Positions 10,435-19,509 are shown, counted from the stretch's first letter. The stretch is DNA of 64,000 nucleotides from Candidatus Gastranaerophilales bacterium (GCA_944323045.1 CALUQX010000003.1:40111-104110), one strand, 5' to 3'. The notes: generated by a model not told the origin, from the letters alone. Numbers and translations are program-made.

Positions 10435-11367
10435 ATGGCAAATTTAAAAGATATTAAAAATAGAATACAAAGTGTTGAGAGCACAAAAAAGATTACACGT
10501 GCAATGAAAATGGTTGCGGCTGCAAAAGTTAAAAAAGCCGAATCAACCGTTAAAGCATCACGTCCTTTTACAACAGAATTAAACAGTATGTTTGAAAAAT
10601 TGTTGAATTCTGTTGGTGCTTACAGTGCGACAACGCTTAAAATTAAAAAAGCTATTGATAACTATCCGGCATTACTCGATATGCGTCCGGTAAAATCTGT
10701 TGCTTTGCTTGTTATTACCTCTAACAAAGGTCTTGCTGGAGCATATAATGCCAATATTGTCAGAAAAACTATCAGTACAATTACTGAATATAAAAAACAG
10801 GGCATTGATACGCATTTATTCATTGTCGGTCAAAAAGGTAATTCAGCGCTAAAACGTAAATGCAAAGATTTAGGATGCACTATAGAAAAAACTTACCTGA
10901 ATGTTGCAAACAATCCGTCAGGCGAAGGCGCTTATATCATAGCAGAAGACCTTGCTGAATATTATGTAAACGGTCAAGTCGATAAAATTGAAGTTGTAAC
11001 AACAAGGTTCAAAAATATGATGAGCTATTTTGTTGAAAACTGGACAGTTCTTCCGCTGGATACCACAAAAACATTGTCAGAACGCAACAAGGATAATGTT
11101 GTTGAGCCTTTAATGGAATTTGAACCTGATATGCATCATATTTTGCAGAAGGTTGTGCCTTTGTATGTGACAAATATTATATTCCAGTCATTGTTAGAAG
11201 CACAGGCAAGTGAACTAGCCTCCCGCATGACAGCGATGTCTGCCGCAACAACCAATGCAGAAAAAATGATTAAAGAATTGTCTATTGTATACAATAAAAC
11301 AAGACAGTTTGCTATTACACAGGAAATTATTGAGGTTGTTTCCGGCGCAAATGCTCAGGTAGGATAA
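10435..11367 (+). CDS. atpG: ATP synthase F1 subunit gamma
   Basis: A 310-residue central-stalk subunit. The N-terminus LKDIKNRIQSVESTKKITRAMKMVAAAK and the C-terminus SRMTAMSAATTNAEKMI are the two conserved coiled-coil ends of gamma. Between them lies the Rossmann-like domain (ALLVITSNKGLAGAYNANI). The ribosome-binding site is weak (GGGTAAAG), unlike other genes of the operon, and it follows a long spacer. No epsilon gene follows. Confidence 0.96.
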   Translation: MANLKDIKNRIQSVESTKKITRAMKMVAAAKVKKAESTVKASRPFTTELNSMFEKLLNSVGAYSATTLKIKKAIDNYPALLDMRPVKSVALLVITSNKGLAGAYNANIVRKTISTITEYKKQGIDTHLFIVGQKGNSALKRKCKDLGCTIEKTYLNVANNPSGEGAYIIAEDLAEYYVNGQVDKIEVVTTRFKNMMSYFVENWTVLPLDTTKTLSERNKDNVVEPLMEFEPDMHHILQKVVPLYVTNIIFQSLLEAQASELASRMTAMSAATTNAEKMIKELSIVYNKTRQFAITQEIIEVVSGANAQVG

Positions 11368-11375
11368 CTGCATTA

Positions 11376-12107
11376 ATGAATAATTTATTTCTACAGACTG
11401 CCGATAATATAAAATTGGCACTGAATCATTATGCGACCGGTCATGATGCTGTTATAATTGTCATTGCCGGCTGGTTTATGACTAAAGATAGTAAAGCTTT
11501 TTCTATGCTTGCGGGGATGTTATGCAATAATTTTGATGTAATAACTTTTGATTGCCGCGGACACGGGAAAAGTTCCGGATTTTATACATTTACGGCAAAA
11601 GAAACTCTGGATGTAGAAACTGTGGTTGCATTTGCACGCAAAAATTACCGGAAAGTTTATCTTATGGGATTTTCACTGGGCGGTGGACTCGCATTAATTC
11701 ACGGTGCATTAAAGAATGATGTTGATAAAATTATTGCGGTATCTGCTCACAGTGATTTTAATAGAATTGAAAATAAAATGTTGCATCCGGATGCATGGCG
11801 TGAAACATTCAAGAAATTTGAACCTCTGCGCTGGATTTCTGTGCGCCCTTCCATACATATACAGAAGAAAATTGCGCCAATTGATGTTGTCGAAAGAATA
11901 ACAGTGCCAACACTATTTGTTGCAGGTGCAAAAGACCCGACGGTGTGCCCGTGGCACACAAAAGCGCTTTTTGATAAAGCAAATTGCAAAAAGAAGTTTG
12001 AACTATTTGAAAATGGCATTCATGCAGAAGATTTATTTTTACACGAACCTGAGCGCTTTTTTAATCTTTGTATTGACTGGTTTTGTCAAGGGGCAGCAGA
12101 CAATTAA
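11376..12107 (+). CDS. Alpha/beta-hydrolase fold protein
   Basis: A 243-residue serine hydrolase-like protein. The triad is visible: nucleophile Ser100 in GFSLGG, Asp187 in AGAKDPTVC, His216 in GIHAED. The oxyanion segment is VIIVIAGWFMTKDS, with FDCRGHGKSSG in the cap-side loop. It resembles small esterase/acylhydrolase or dienelactone-hydrolase-like proteins; the substrate cannot be told. It starts nine bases after the gamma gene, so it may be cotranscribed with the ATP synthase. Its last 47 bases overlap, tail to tail, the end of the XRE regulator on the other strand. Confidence 0.85.
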   Translation: MNNLFLQTADNIKLALNHYATGHDAVIIVIAGWFMTKDSKAFSMLAGMLCNNFDVITFDCRGHGKSSGFYTFTAKETLDVETVVAFARKNYRKVYLMGFSLGGGLALIHGALKNDVDKIIAVSAHSDFNRIENKMLHPDAWRETFKKFEPLRWISVRPSIHIQKKIAPIDVVERITVPTLFVAGAKDPTVCPWHTKALFDKANCKKKFELFENGIHAEDLFLHEPERFFNLCIDWFCQGAADN

Positions 12108-12303
12108 TATCAACTCCGAGAGCAAGTGCAATATTTGCCACAACAAGGATTGTCGGACAGACTTTTTCGTTCTCGATCCGGTACAGATGCTGCGGCGTGA
12201 TATCAGATTTTTCCGCCAGATATTCCTGTGAAAAATTCTTGCGTGCACGCTCAACACGTATGTTTTCTGCTAAAATTTTTACTGCCTCATCTTTAGTTAA
12301 CAT
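12061..12303 (-). CDS. XRE-family helix-turn-helix regulator
   Basis: An 80-residue protein that is almost only a Cro/CI-type DNA-binding domain: FSQEYLAEKSDITPQHLYRIEN (about 24-45) holds the helix-turn-helix, followed by VCPTILVVANIALALGVDINCLL. It is transcribed away from the pseudopilin gene at 12413. The 109-base gap between them holds a sigma-70-type promoter whose -10 box lies within a 44-base palindrome. Control of the pseudopilin, of itself, or both is the natural guess. Confidence 0.85.
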   Translation of the reverse strand: MLTKDEAVKILAENIRVERARKNFSQEYLAEKSDITPQHLYRIENEKVCPTILVVANIALALGVDINCLLPLDKTSQYKD

Positions 12304-12321
12304 ATTATTATGTTAGCACTC

Positions 12322-12349
12322 TTGACAAAAATATATTAGAACATATAAT
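12322..12349 (+). promoter_or_regulatory. Sigma-70-type promoter for the pseudopilin gene
   Basis: A perfect TTGACA at 12322-12327, a 16-base spacer, then a perfect TATAAT at 12344-12349. It points towards the gene at 12413 and is the best consensus promoter I found in the window. The -10 box is the first part of a palindrome, so a bound repressor would cover it. Confidence 0.75.
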
Positions 12350-12387
12350 TTAATTAATGAACATATATGTTTATTAATTAAATTATA
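12344..12387. promoter_or_regulatory. Palindromic operator candidate, 21-base arms
   Basis: Two 21-base arms at 12344-12364 and 12367-12387 are reverse complements with one mismatch, centred on an AT step. They sit between a divergent XRE regulator and a pseudopilin gene and include the -10 box. The arms are entirely A/T apart from a single G and C, so part of the symmetry could arise from composition, but the length makes chance unlikely. Confidence 0.6.
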
Positions 12388-12412
12388 ATATAATCAAGAA
12401 AGCGAGATTGAT

Positions 12413-13180
12413 ATGAAAAGACAAAATGCTTTTACACTTGCAGAAGTGCTTATAACACTGGCGGTAATCGGAATTGTCGCTGCTATAACTATCCCTGCAT
12501 TAGTTAACAATTATCGAGAAAGAGTTACAGTTACGGGATTAAAAAAGATGTATTCAACACTCACTCGAGCATACCAACTCGCTGTTGCAGAATACGGGAC
12601 ACCTGAGAATTGGAATCTTGAAAAGTATCAATATTCAGAGGATGAGGGCAAGTTTATAACTTCCGGCAGCGCAGATGCTCTGATGAAAATGTTTACAAGG
12701 AGTTTGAAAGTTGAAAAATTTTGCAAAGCCGCTGATGCTGATTGTATGAAGGAAATTGACTACAAATTCCTTAACGGCAACTCAGACGGACAAAATTGGC
12801 GTACAGGCAGATTCAGTACTGCTATACTTACTAATGGAGTTATAATATATGAGTATGTTAATTCCGAAAACTGTTCTACAATTATAAATGCTGACAAGAA
12901 TCTAAAAAACTGCGCATCCTTTTATGTGGATTTAAATGGATACAGCGAACCAAATCAACGCGGAATTGACTTCTTTGAATTTATCTTAACAAATCAAGGT
13001 GTTTATCCTCAGGGCACACCTATAACAGGAAGGCAGGAGTATTCTTTCGATGTTACTTGCAAAGATAAGAAAACAGATAAAGGTTATGGCTGCACCGCGT
13101 GGGTTGTAACCTATGATAATATGGACTATTTGAAATGCAATGATTTATCCTGGTACGGCAAGCACAAATGCAGTGATTAG
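12413..13180 (+). CDS. Type IV pilin-like (pseudopilin) protein
   Basis: The start MKRQNAFTLAEVLITLAV is a prepilin leader: cleavage would fall between Ala6 and Phe7 with Glu11 at +5, then a hydrophobic helix with IGIVAAITIPALV. The 255-residue protein has a large C-terminal domain containing several Cys (EKFCKAADADC, ENCSTI, LKNCAS, VTCKDKK, YGCTAW) that could form disulfides outside the membrane. No assembly genes adjoin it. It could be a minor pilin, a secretion pseudopilin or a DNA-uptake component. Its stop overlaps the last bases of the gene on the opposite strand. Confidence 0.8.
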   Translation: MKRQNAFTLAEVLITLAVIGIVAAITIPALVNNYRERVTVTGLKKMYSTLTRAYQLAVAEYGTPENWNLEKYQYSEDEGKFITSGSADALMKMFTRSLKVEKFCKAADADCMKEIDYKFLNGNSDGQNWRTGRFSTAILTNGVIIYEYVNSENCSTIINADKNLKNCASFYVDLNGYSEPNQRGIDFFEFILTNQGVYPQGTPITGRQEYSFDVTCKDKKTDKGYGCTAWVVTYDNMDYLKCNDLSWYGKHKCSD

Positions 13181-14913
13181 TTATTTAAGTTGCCGTAAAA
13201 GTTCACCATTTTGCTTTTGAGAAATTCATTATTTGCTTCATGTGCCGTATTATCAGGAATATTGCCGGCATTTCTTAAAGCAGCATTTCTTTCTTCGCGC
13301 TTGTCTGTCATATAGATGTTCAGTCTCGGTATTCCAATACCCAGTACAAGTGCAGAGTATGCATAACCGATAAGTTGTGCAAGATTCAGAACATTCAGTT
13401 TGCCTCTTGTAACTTTATCTGCTTTAGGAAGTAATTTCATCATATTAGAGAAGTTTAATGCTTTTCCGTCTTCCCCGATAGTAGAAAGACCATGTTTTTT
13501 CAATCCTTCTACCAGCACTTCATCTTTAGTTTTGAGTGTTGAATTTATAAAGCGTTTGAATACATTTTTGCTTTTTTCTGCTGTATTAAGTAATGATTTT
13601 GATTTATCCATAGCCATTACAGCGCCTTTGGTAACAAGGCTGCCTAAAATTAACAGATTTAAGAATCCTAAAGTATCTTTAATAGCAGATTCTCTGAGTT
13701 CATCCTTGTCGCGTGCTGCAAACAGTCTTGACATGATAGTCATACCGTAGACAAATTTTAACTGATTTATAGTCGGGGTCATTCCTTTGAACTGAAGTTT
13801 AGAAAGCAATTTTGACGGTTTGGTTGTTATTGTAGCCAGCGCTCCTGTACCAAGAATCAAACCGGTCAAGACTTTCTGTACAGCAAATGATTTGCTGTCA
13901 TCTTTTTTACGACCTTCTACACCAACAAACCCGTCGCTGCCTGTACGCTTTTTAGTTAAATATCTGTTAACAGGCTGCACAGACATACCAAACAGCGCTG
14001 CAAAGCCCAAGCCTAATGCAGAACGTTTAAGGTTGAGTGATTTAAGACCTTTAACAAAGACGTTCTGAGCAACATCATCAGCATTTTTGAATGCATCTAT
14101 AACTTTACTGTTTACAAATGTTCTTGATACATTAAATATATTTTGGACAGTTGTTCTTAATGTTCCGACTGAAGATTTTGAATCATTGAGTAATCTTGCT
14201 GATTCTTTTCCGCCGGTAGATTCTGAGATGACATTTACAAGATAATCAGTTTTTTCATTTAAGAATTTTTTAACCTGCTTTTTCTCAGCACCTGTTAGTT
14301 TTTTATTACCGAGTTCTTCAGCCTGTTCAAGAACTTCAACGATAGTATTTTTAACTTTTGATTTATCAGCATCGGCGATTGGTGTAAATCCGTTGTTGAA
14401 TGTTGAGATGCGTCGGGTTACGCGTTCAGCATAATCTTCTTTAACATTTTTCGGAATTCTTACAACACCATTTGGGTCGATATCATAAGTTCCGCCGTTA
14501 TTAAAATGATTATGCACTGCATCATGCCAGTCTCTTGCAAGAATATCGATTGCGCTGTTGTCAGCAAAGATTCTGTGAGCTTTTATTCCGTATTTGTTGT
14601 TAAACATAGATGCCAGAGCAAGCCCTGCAACAGTTCCGTATACACCGACCATAGAGTGGTTGAATGTACCGCAAGATTCACGGATAAATGTTTCTGTACC
14701 TGCCTGCGGACCACGTTTGCGCATATCAGTCCAGGTTCTAGGTATAACCATTGAGCCTAAATCAACAGCGTTGGCGCCCCACGCCTGATTGGTTTCAAAA
14801 AAGCGTAATACACCTGTGGCGACTTCCATACCGCCTGTAAATCGAGGCTGGTCATCTTGTTTACTGTTAATCTTTTGTTGTTGTAGTTGAGGGGTAATAT
14901 TCTGTATTTTCAT
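13177..14913 (-). CDS. Lineage-specific membrane protein, paralogue A
   Basis: Function unknown. This 578-residue protein is a clear paralogue of the next gene upstream. Both share a DLG(S/A)xxxxIPRT segment, an F(I/R)RES motif followed by a hydrophobic helix, (V/M)QPxNR(Y/W)LT, LQFKGxxP, ASR/MSRLxA...LRE(S/A)xI(K/R)D, and a C-terminal IPLYN/IPRLN segment. Several hydrophobic stretches alternate with Lys-rich helices. The N-terminus is a short polar tail ending RFTGGM, the Phe-x-Gly pattern seen at the start of other proteins in this window. It lies 13 bases downstream of its paralogue, so both are probably one transcript. No catalytic motif seen. Confidence 0.75.
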   Translation of the reverse strand: MKIQNITPQLQQQKINSKQDDQPRFTGGMEVATGVLRFFETNQAWGANAVDLGSMVIPRTWTDMRKRGPQAGTETFIRESCGTFNHSMVGVYGTVAGLALASMFNNKYGIKAHRIFADNSAIDILARDWHDAVHNHFNNGGTYDIDPNGVVRIPKNVKEDYAERVTRRISTFNNGFTPIADADKSKVKNTIVEVLEQAEELGNKKLTGAEKKQVKKFLNEKTDYLVNVISESTGGKESARLLNDSKSSVGTLRTTVQNIFNVSRTFVNSKVIDAFKNADDVAQNVFVKGLKSLNLKRSALGLGFAALFGMSVQPVNRYLTKKRTGSDGFVGVEGRKKDDSKSFAVQKVLTGLILGTGALATITTKPSKLLSKLQFKGMTPTINQLKFVYGMTIMSRLFAARDKDELRESAIKDTLGFLNLLILGSLVTKGAVMAMDKSKSLLNTAEKSKNVFKRFINSTLKTKDEVLVEGLKKHGLSTIGEDGKALNFSNMMKLLPKADKVTRGKLNVLNLAQLIGYAYSALVLGIGIPRLNIYMTDKREERNAALRNAGNIPDNTAHEANNEFLKSKMVNFYGNLNN

Positions 14914-14926
14914 AATCTAAATCTCC

Positions 14927-16627
14927 TTACGAATTAAAAAATGCTTGAAATGCCGGGTTGTGTTTGATTGATGACTTTAAAAGGTCTGTGGACAACGTTG
15001 TGCCCGCGGCGCCCGTCGCGGCTCCGGTTGTTCGTGCATTTGTGTTCGCAAGTTCTTTTGCTTTGCGTTCTTGTTCTTTCTTGTTCGTAACTGTTCGGTT
15101 GTATAGCGGGATAAATACACCAAGTGCAATTAGTGAGAATGCAAGGTTTCCAATCTGACAAATTGTTCTTAATCGTTTGTCTTTTACTGTTGCGAGTTCA
15201 TCAGTAGATTTCAGCGCTGTGTGTTTTGTCCAGTGCCATAATTTTTCAAGCGGATTTGCATTTTCTTTTAACGGCTTAAGTGTATTTATAAGTTTAGCAT
15301 CTTTATCTTTATGTTCAATATATGTGGCAATACCTTTTGCTGCAAAATCACCTAAGAAGTAGAAACTTAAGAATGTTGCTATATCACGTATAGTCGCTTC
15401 TCTAAGGTCGTTAGCGTCCTCACTGGCACCCATACGGCTGGCAAATGTAGCTGTAGATATTATACGTGCCTGATCCATTGACGGGAATTGCCCCTTGAAT
15501 TGCAGCATATTGAGTGTCGGCATTTTCATCATAGAAAGCAGACCAACACCTACCATTGAGCCTATTGAAATTATTTTTTGCTTAAATAGTTTTGCTTTTT
15601 CTTCTTTAGTCGGTTCTTTGTATTCTTTGCCGTTGTAAATAGGAGCGCCTTTTTGACCGGCAGATCTATGGGTAAGCCATCTGTTAATCGGCTGCATAGA
15701 TATTGCAAGCGGAATGATTACTGCAAGACCGCCTATGCTTTTCCAGTTAACTAATTTACCTGCTTTCTTAGCATAGTTTTCCAGTTGTCCGGCATCGGTT
15801 ATATTTTCTTTGACAGCACCACGCAGGAATTTAACCATATTTGAATATATGCTTTCAAGGTTAGTTGAGTGGAATTTACTGTCGCCTTTAAATTTGATAT
15901 TCTCTGTTATATGAGTTCTTTTTGCAATGTCATTGAATGCTTCTGTAGAGAGTTTTGAGCCATTGTGTTCATCGTGTACTGCTTTTACCAGTTTATTGAA
16001 CACTTCATCATCAGAAGAGTCAAGAATTTGCGCGAATGCTTTTTCACTTTTTCCATCAATACCTGAAATATCATATGTCAGATTTTTGAATGCATTGAAT
16101 AATTTTTCATCACCTGTGCCTTGAGCATTTTTATAGTAATGCGTAATTTTTTGAATAGTATTTGTATCAGCCCAGTTGCTTGCAAGATTTGATTTATTAA
16201 AAGGTTTCATCAATGACGGGATGAATTTATTTATTGCACTTGCAACTCCATATACAATATAACCCGGTATAAGACAGTTAACTATAAGTCCAGAGGATTC
16301 ACGGCGGAATGCTTCCATACCGGCTAAAACATTTATTTTATGGTGTTTTTTATCTTTGTTATCTTCTGTTTTTTTATTAGAATCATCTTTTGGAACAGCA
16401 AAAGTTTCTACAAGAGTACGCGGAATAATAGCAGTCGCAAGATCAAGCACAGTTACGTTAATCATCGGATGCTTTTCGCACTGCTGTACCAGTTTAATTC
16501 CGCCTTCACCTACTTTTTTCGCATATCTGGCAAAAGTTTCCTGATATCCGCCAAAAGACACATCATTTTTTTTATGCTGCGGGGTATATTTATTATTTAA
16601 ACTACTTAATCTAATGTCACTTATCAT
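14927..16627 (-). CDS. Lineage-specific membrane protein, paralogue B
   Basis: Function unknown; 566 residues, paralogous to the gene just downstream. It begins with a polar tail of about 25 residues ending VSFGGY, then VLDLATAIIPRT, a Lys/Asp-rich insert, FRRESSG and a hydrophobic helix. A long helical middle is followed by MQPINRWLTHRSAGQKG, LQFKGQFPS, SRMGASEDANDLREATIRD and a C-terminal hydrophobic segment ending in an Ala/Thr/Gly-rich tail. It looks like a soluble helical core between membrane segments. First gene of the pair, preceded by 500 bases of AT-rich non-coding DNA. Confidence 0.75.
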   Translation of the reverse strand: MISDIRLSSLNNKYTPQHKKNDVSFGGYQETFARYAKKVGEGGIKLVQQCEKHPMINVTVLDLATAIIPRTLVETFAVPKDDSNKKTEDNKDKKHHKINVLAGMEAFRRESSGLIVNCLIPGYIVYGVASAINKFIPSLMKPFNKSNLASNWADTNTIQKITHYYKNAQGTGDEKLFNAFKNLTYDISGIDGKSEKAFAQILDSSDDEVFNKLVKAVHDEHNGSKLSTEAFNDIAKRTHITENIKFKGDSKFHSTNLESIYSNMVKFLRGAVKENITDAGQLENYAKKAGKLVNWKSIGGLAVIIPLAISMQPINRWLTHRSAGQKGAPIYNGKEYKEPTKEEKAKLFKQKIISIGSMVGVGLLSMMKMPTLNMLQFKGQFPSMDQARIISTATFASRMGASEDANDLREATIRDIATFLSFYFLGDFAAKGIATYIEHKDKDAKLINTLKPLKENANPLEKLWHWTKHTALKSTDELATVKDKRLRTICQIGNLAFSLIALGVFIPLYNRTVTNKKEQERKAKELANTNARTTGAATGAAGTTLSTDLLKSSIKHNPAFQAFFNS

Positions 16628-17133
16628 AAATTTTTGTCTGGTTTTTACCTAATAACTACAAGTATTATATCAAGCACACAGCATATACAAAAGCCGTGAA
16701 TATTAAAAATTGCTATTTATACACTTAATGTAAAGTTTATATTAAGACGATTTTTTGTTTTTTTACTAAAAATACAAAATTTTAAATTAATTTTTGCAAA
16801 ATTTAATAAAAAAACTGTTGTAAATTAATCAAATTTGTCTTAAATTTTGATTTTTTGCATGCAAATTTTTTGTAAATTTTTGTAAATTTTTTGAAATAAC
16901 TTGATAAAATCTACCATAATTTATCAAAAACTGCAGGCATGCTGTTTATTATTTATCATCATTATAAAATATAAACTATTACCCGAGTAACCGGTACTTT
17001 AATATATTGAAGAATTATATGTAGTGCTTTTGTTCTAAGTTTTTATATCTGAATTTCGTATTCAGCAAATAATAGGCTTGTTGAATAGTTTTTTACAGCA
17101 TTCACCCTTATCATAGCGATAAGGAGTTCTGTC
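16628..17133. other. AT-rich intergenic region between divergent genes
   Basis: About 500 bases with no convincing gene. It must hold the start signals for the paralogue pair on the minus strand and for the repeat protein on the plus strand. The middle is extremely AT-rich, with near-repeats of TTTTTGTAAATT at about 16868-16892 and a palindrome TTTTTGCATGCAAA at 16851-16864. A small hairpin CTGAAT-TTCGT-ATTCAG lies near 17050. No perfect promoter could be picked out with confidence. Confidence 0.5.
17106..17124 (+). promoter_or_regulatory. Hairpin masking a ribosome-binding site
   Basis: CCTTATC at 17106-17112 pairs perfectly with GATAAGG at 17118-17124 around a five-base loop. The GATAAGG arm carries the AAGG of the AAGGAG ribosome-binding site for the ATG at 17134. 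Translation of the repeat protein may therefore depend on opening this 7-bp stem. Confidence 0.5.
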
Positions 17134-18063
17134 ATGAAAAAACTATTAATTATATTATGTCTTATATTATCTGTAAATTACGCATATGGTGGTCAATATA
17201 CTGATACAATTGACAAACTGGAAAATGAGATATTCGGGTTTCAGTATGGCAACGAAACTGATGAAATGCGGCTTGACCGTATAGAAGAAAATGTATACGG
17301 GCAGGCGTCAACAAAATCAACATCAGAAAGAATCGCCAAACTCACAAAAGACCTGTCAGCAAACGAAATAGGCAAAGAAATTGCCCCGCGTGAAGACACA
17401 TTTATGGATGAAACAGGAGATTATATTGACGAACAGCCTGTTGCACAGGGTCCGAATGTTGATTATCCTGCTGTAAATGAACTGGAACGTCAGGTATTCA
17501 ATAAAGAAAATAAGAATATGGATATCAAAGAAAGACTTTCATATCTTGAAAAACAGACATTCGGTAAGACTTATAACGATGATTTAGCCACACGTGTTGA
17601 CAGACTTCGTGCAGAATTAAAACCATCTTCGCTTATGGACAATGAAATAGCGCAGTCTTCTAATGAGTTTTATGATGACGAAGTTGTTGAACTGGACAAG
17701 GATTATCATTTAGACAGATATGAACCTCCTGCATTTGATTATGATGCTTATAATGCAAGGCATTCCACCCCGTCGCACAGTTACAAGCCGCGTAAAACTA
17801 ATATTGCAAGCATTGAAAAATCATTGTTTAAGCAGACTTATAATGGTGACAATATGGACAATCGTCTGTCAAGAATTGAGTCCGGCATGTTTGGAACAAC
17901 TTTTGCAGGTGACAGTCAGCAGGATAGACTTAACAGAATATCAAGCGCTTACAGTGCACAAAAAACTGCCAAAACATACGATTCTAATAAGTTCACCCAG
18001 AACATGGCAACTGCGATGCAGATAGGTACACTAATCCTTATGGTACTAGCATGTGTGCTGTAA
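17134..18063 (+). CDS. Exported repeat protein with C-terminal membrane anchor
   Basis: Function unknown. A signal peptide (MKKLLIILCLILSVNYAYG) leads into 309 residues with three copies of a unit of about 50 residues: a segment like LExxxFxxxYxxxxxxxRLxRIE, then a second half like xxxFGxTYxxDxxxRxxRL. Examples are KLENEIFGFQYG with RLDRIEENVYG; ELERQVFN with RLSYLEKQTFGKTYN; and SIEKSLFKQTYN with RLSRIESGMFGTTF. Acidic linkers separate them. The last 20 residues are hydrophobic (MQIGTLILMVLACVL), suggesting a tail anchor. The strongest clue is repetition; binding or scaffolding in the envelope is only a guess. Confidence 0.7.
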   Translation: MKKLLIILCLILSVNYAYGGQYTDTIDKLENEIFGFQYGNETDEMRLDRIEENVYGQASTKSTSERIAKLTKDLSANEIGKEIAPREDTFMDETGDYIDEQPVAQGPNVDYPAVNELERQVFNKENKNMDIKERLSYLEKQTFGKTYNDDLATRVDRLRAELKPSSLMDNEIAQSSNEFYDDEVVELDKDYHLDRYEPPAFDYDAYNARHSTPSHSYKPRKTNIASIEKSLFKQTYNGDNMDNRLSRIESGMFGTTFAGDSQQDRLNRISSAYSAQKTAKTYDSNKFTQNMATAMQIGTLILMVLACVL

Positions 18064-18088
18064 TCTTATCTGTAGCACTCCAGCGGTA

Positions 18089-18982
18089 TTACTTTCTACA
18101 GCGATTGTGAGAACAATATGGCTCCGGATGAATTAGTATATCTGTTTTACCCAACTGATCCTCTATCATATCTTCTATTTCATCACATATTTTATGGCAC
18201 TCAAGGAGTGTCATTGTCTCCGGAAAAATCAAGGTTATTTCAAGATCTTTTTCAGCGCCGACGCGTCTGGATTTTAAATTTTTACATTCTAGCACCCCGC
18301 GTTTGGTAAACTCCTTTAAAATCCCGTCTATTTTTTCAAGATCTTCCTTTGGTAGAGCTCCATCAAGCAGATTGTTCAATGTCTCACGGGATATGGAATA
18401 ACCTGTTTTAAGTATAAAAAATGCAACAAGCATTGCAATAAGCGGGTCAAATATCGCATAACCGGTAAGTTTTATCAATACAAGTCCTGCCATTACCCCG
18501 AATGACGAATAAATATCAGTTCTTAGGTGCTGTGCGTCTGCGTATAGCGAAACAGAATTAGATTTTTTTGCGACATAAAACAAATATGTACTAACAAGAT
18601 AATTCGCAACCACAGAAAACAGCATTACCAGAATACCGGGGGTAGAATTTATGTCTTCAATATCTCCGGCAAATAGTTTTTTACAGGCTTCAAAAATAAT
18701 AAAAATCGCTGCGAAAATAATTAATCCGCCTTCTATAAATCCGGACATATCTTCGTATTTGCCATGTCCGAACTGATGTCCTGCATCAGCCGGTTCAGAA
18801 GAACGCATTACCGCAAAAAATGTCAATATAGATGCCAGTACATCACTTAAAGAATGTATTGCTTCTGAAATAATACTTATACTGCCTGTTATTATACCAA
18901 CAATAAATTTTAAAATAATTATTATTGTGTTAGAAGTTATTGACAGTCCTGCTGAAAACTTTTTCTCTTTTATTAAATCCAT
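18089..18982 (-). CDS. Cation diffusion facilitator (CDF) metal efflux transporter
   Basis: A 297-residue antiporter for divalent metals in exchange for protons. Helix 2 has EAIHSLSDVLAS and helix 5 ADAQHLRTDIYSS, which carry the His/Asp pairs of the transport site (HxxxD in both). HQFGHGKYEDMSGFIEGGLI links helices 2 and 3. A cytoplasmic C-terminal domain follows from about residue 210 and ends with Cys/His-rich PYCSHNRCRK, likely a metal-sensing tail. HxxxD rather than DxxxD in helix 2 points to zinc or a broader range instead of manganese. Two bases separate it from ispF upstream. Confidence 0.88.
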   Translation of the reverse strand: MDLIKEKKFSAGLSITSNTIIIILKFIVGIITGSISIISEAIHSLSDVLASILTFFAVMRSSEPADAGHQFGHGKYEDMSGFIEGGLIIFAAIFIIFEACKKLFAGDIEDINSTPGILVMLFSVVANYLVSTYLFYVAKKSNSVSLYADAQHLRTDIYSSFGVMAGLVLIKLTGYAIFDPLIAMLVAFFILKTGYSISRETLNNLLDGALPKEDLEKIDGILKEFTKRGVLECKNLKSRRVGAEKDLEITLIFPETMTLLECHKICDEIEDMIEDQLGKTDILIHPEPYCSHNRCRK

Positions 18983-18984
18983 AA

Positions 18985-19464
18985 CTAATCTACTTTCCTC
19001 AACATTACAACTGCGTGTGCTTCTATTGCCAGTTCTCTGCCCACAGCATCCATTTTTTCGTTTGTCTTAGCCTTAATTGATATATTGTTCAAATCCGTTT
19101 CAAGAATCTTGCACATAATCTCTTTCATTTTTGGAATGTACGGCATCATTTTAGGTCGCTGCGCAATAATATTACAGTCAATATTGTTTATTATATAGCC
19201 GTTCTGTTTAACCAATTCATAAACATGCTTCAAAAGCAGAGTGCTGTCAGCATCTTTATACATAGGATCTGTATCCGGAAACAGCGTTCCTATATCGCTG
19301 AGGGCAAGTGCACCCAAAAGTCCGTCAATAATCGCATGTATCAATACATCAGCATCGGAATGCCCGAACAGTCCTTTTTCATGTGTAATCTTTACTCCGC
19401 CGATTATCAAATCTCTGCCTTCGGTTAATTTATGGATATCATATCCCAGTCCGACTCTATACAT
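18985..19464 (-). CDS. ispF: 2-C-methyl-D-erythritol 2,4-cyclodiphosphate synthase
   Basis: It converts CDP-ME 2-phosphate to the cyclic diphosphate in the MEP isoprenoid pathway. The 159-residue length is normal. Zinc ligands Asp9 and His11 in GYDIHKL and His43 in GHSDADVLIHAI are present, as are GDIGTLFPDTD-like ALSDIGTLFPDTD and the end segment KAKTNEKMDAVGR. The gene lies directly upstream of the CDF transporter. The MEP pathway agrees with a cyanobacterial relative. Confidence 0.96.
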   Translation of the reverse strand: MYRVGLGYDIHKLTEGRDLIIGGVKITHEKGLFGHSDADVLIHAIIDGLLGALALSDIGTLFPDTDPMYKDADSTLLLKHVYELVKQNGYIINNIDCNIIAQRPKMMPYIPKMKEIMCKILETDLNNISIKAKTNEKMDAVGRELAIEAHAVVMLRKVD

Positions 19465-19509
19465 TTTTTAATACCTCTCATTGCAGTTTTTAATAAAGGT
19501 ATTATATCA

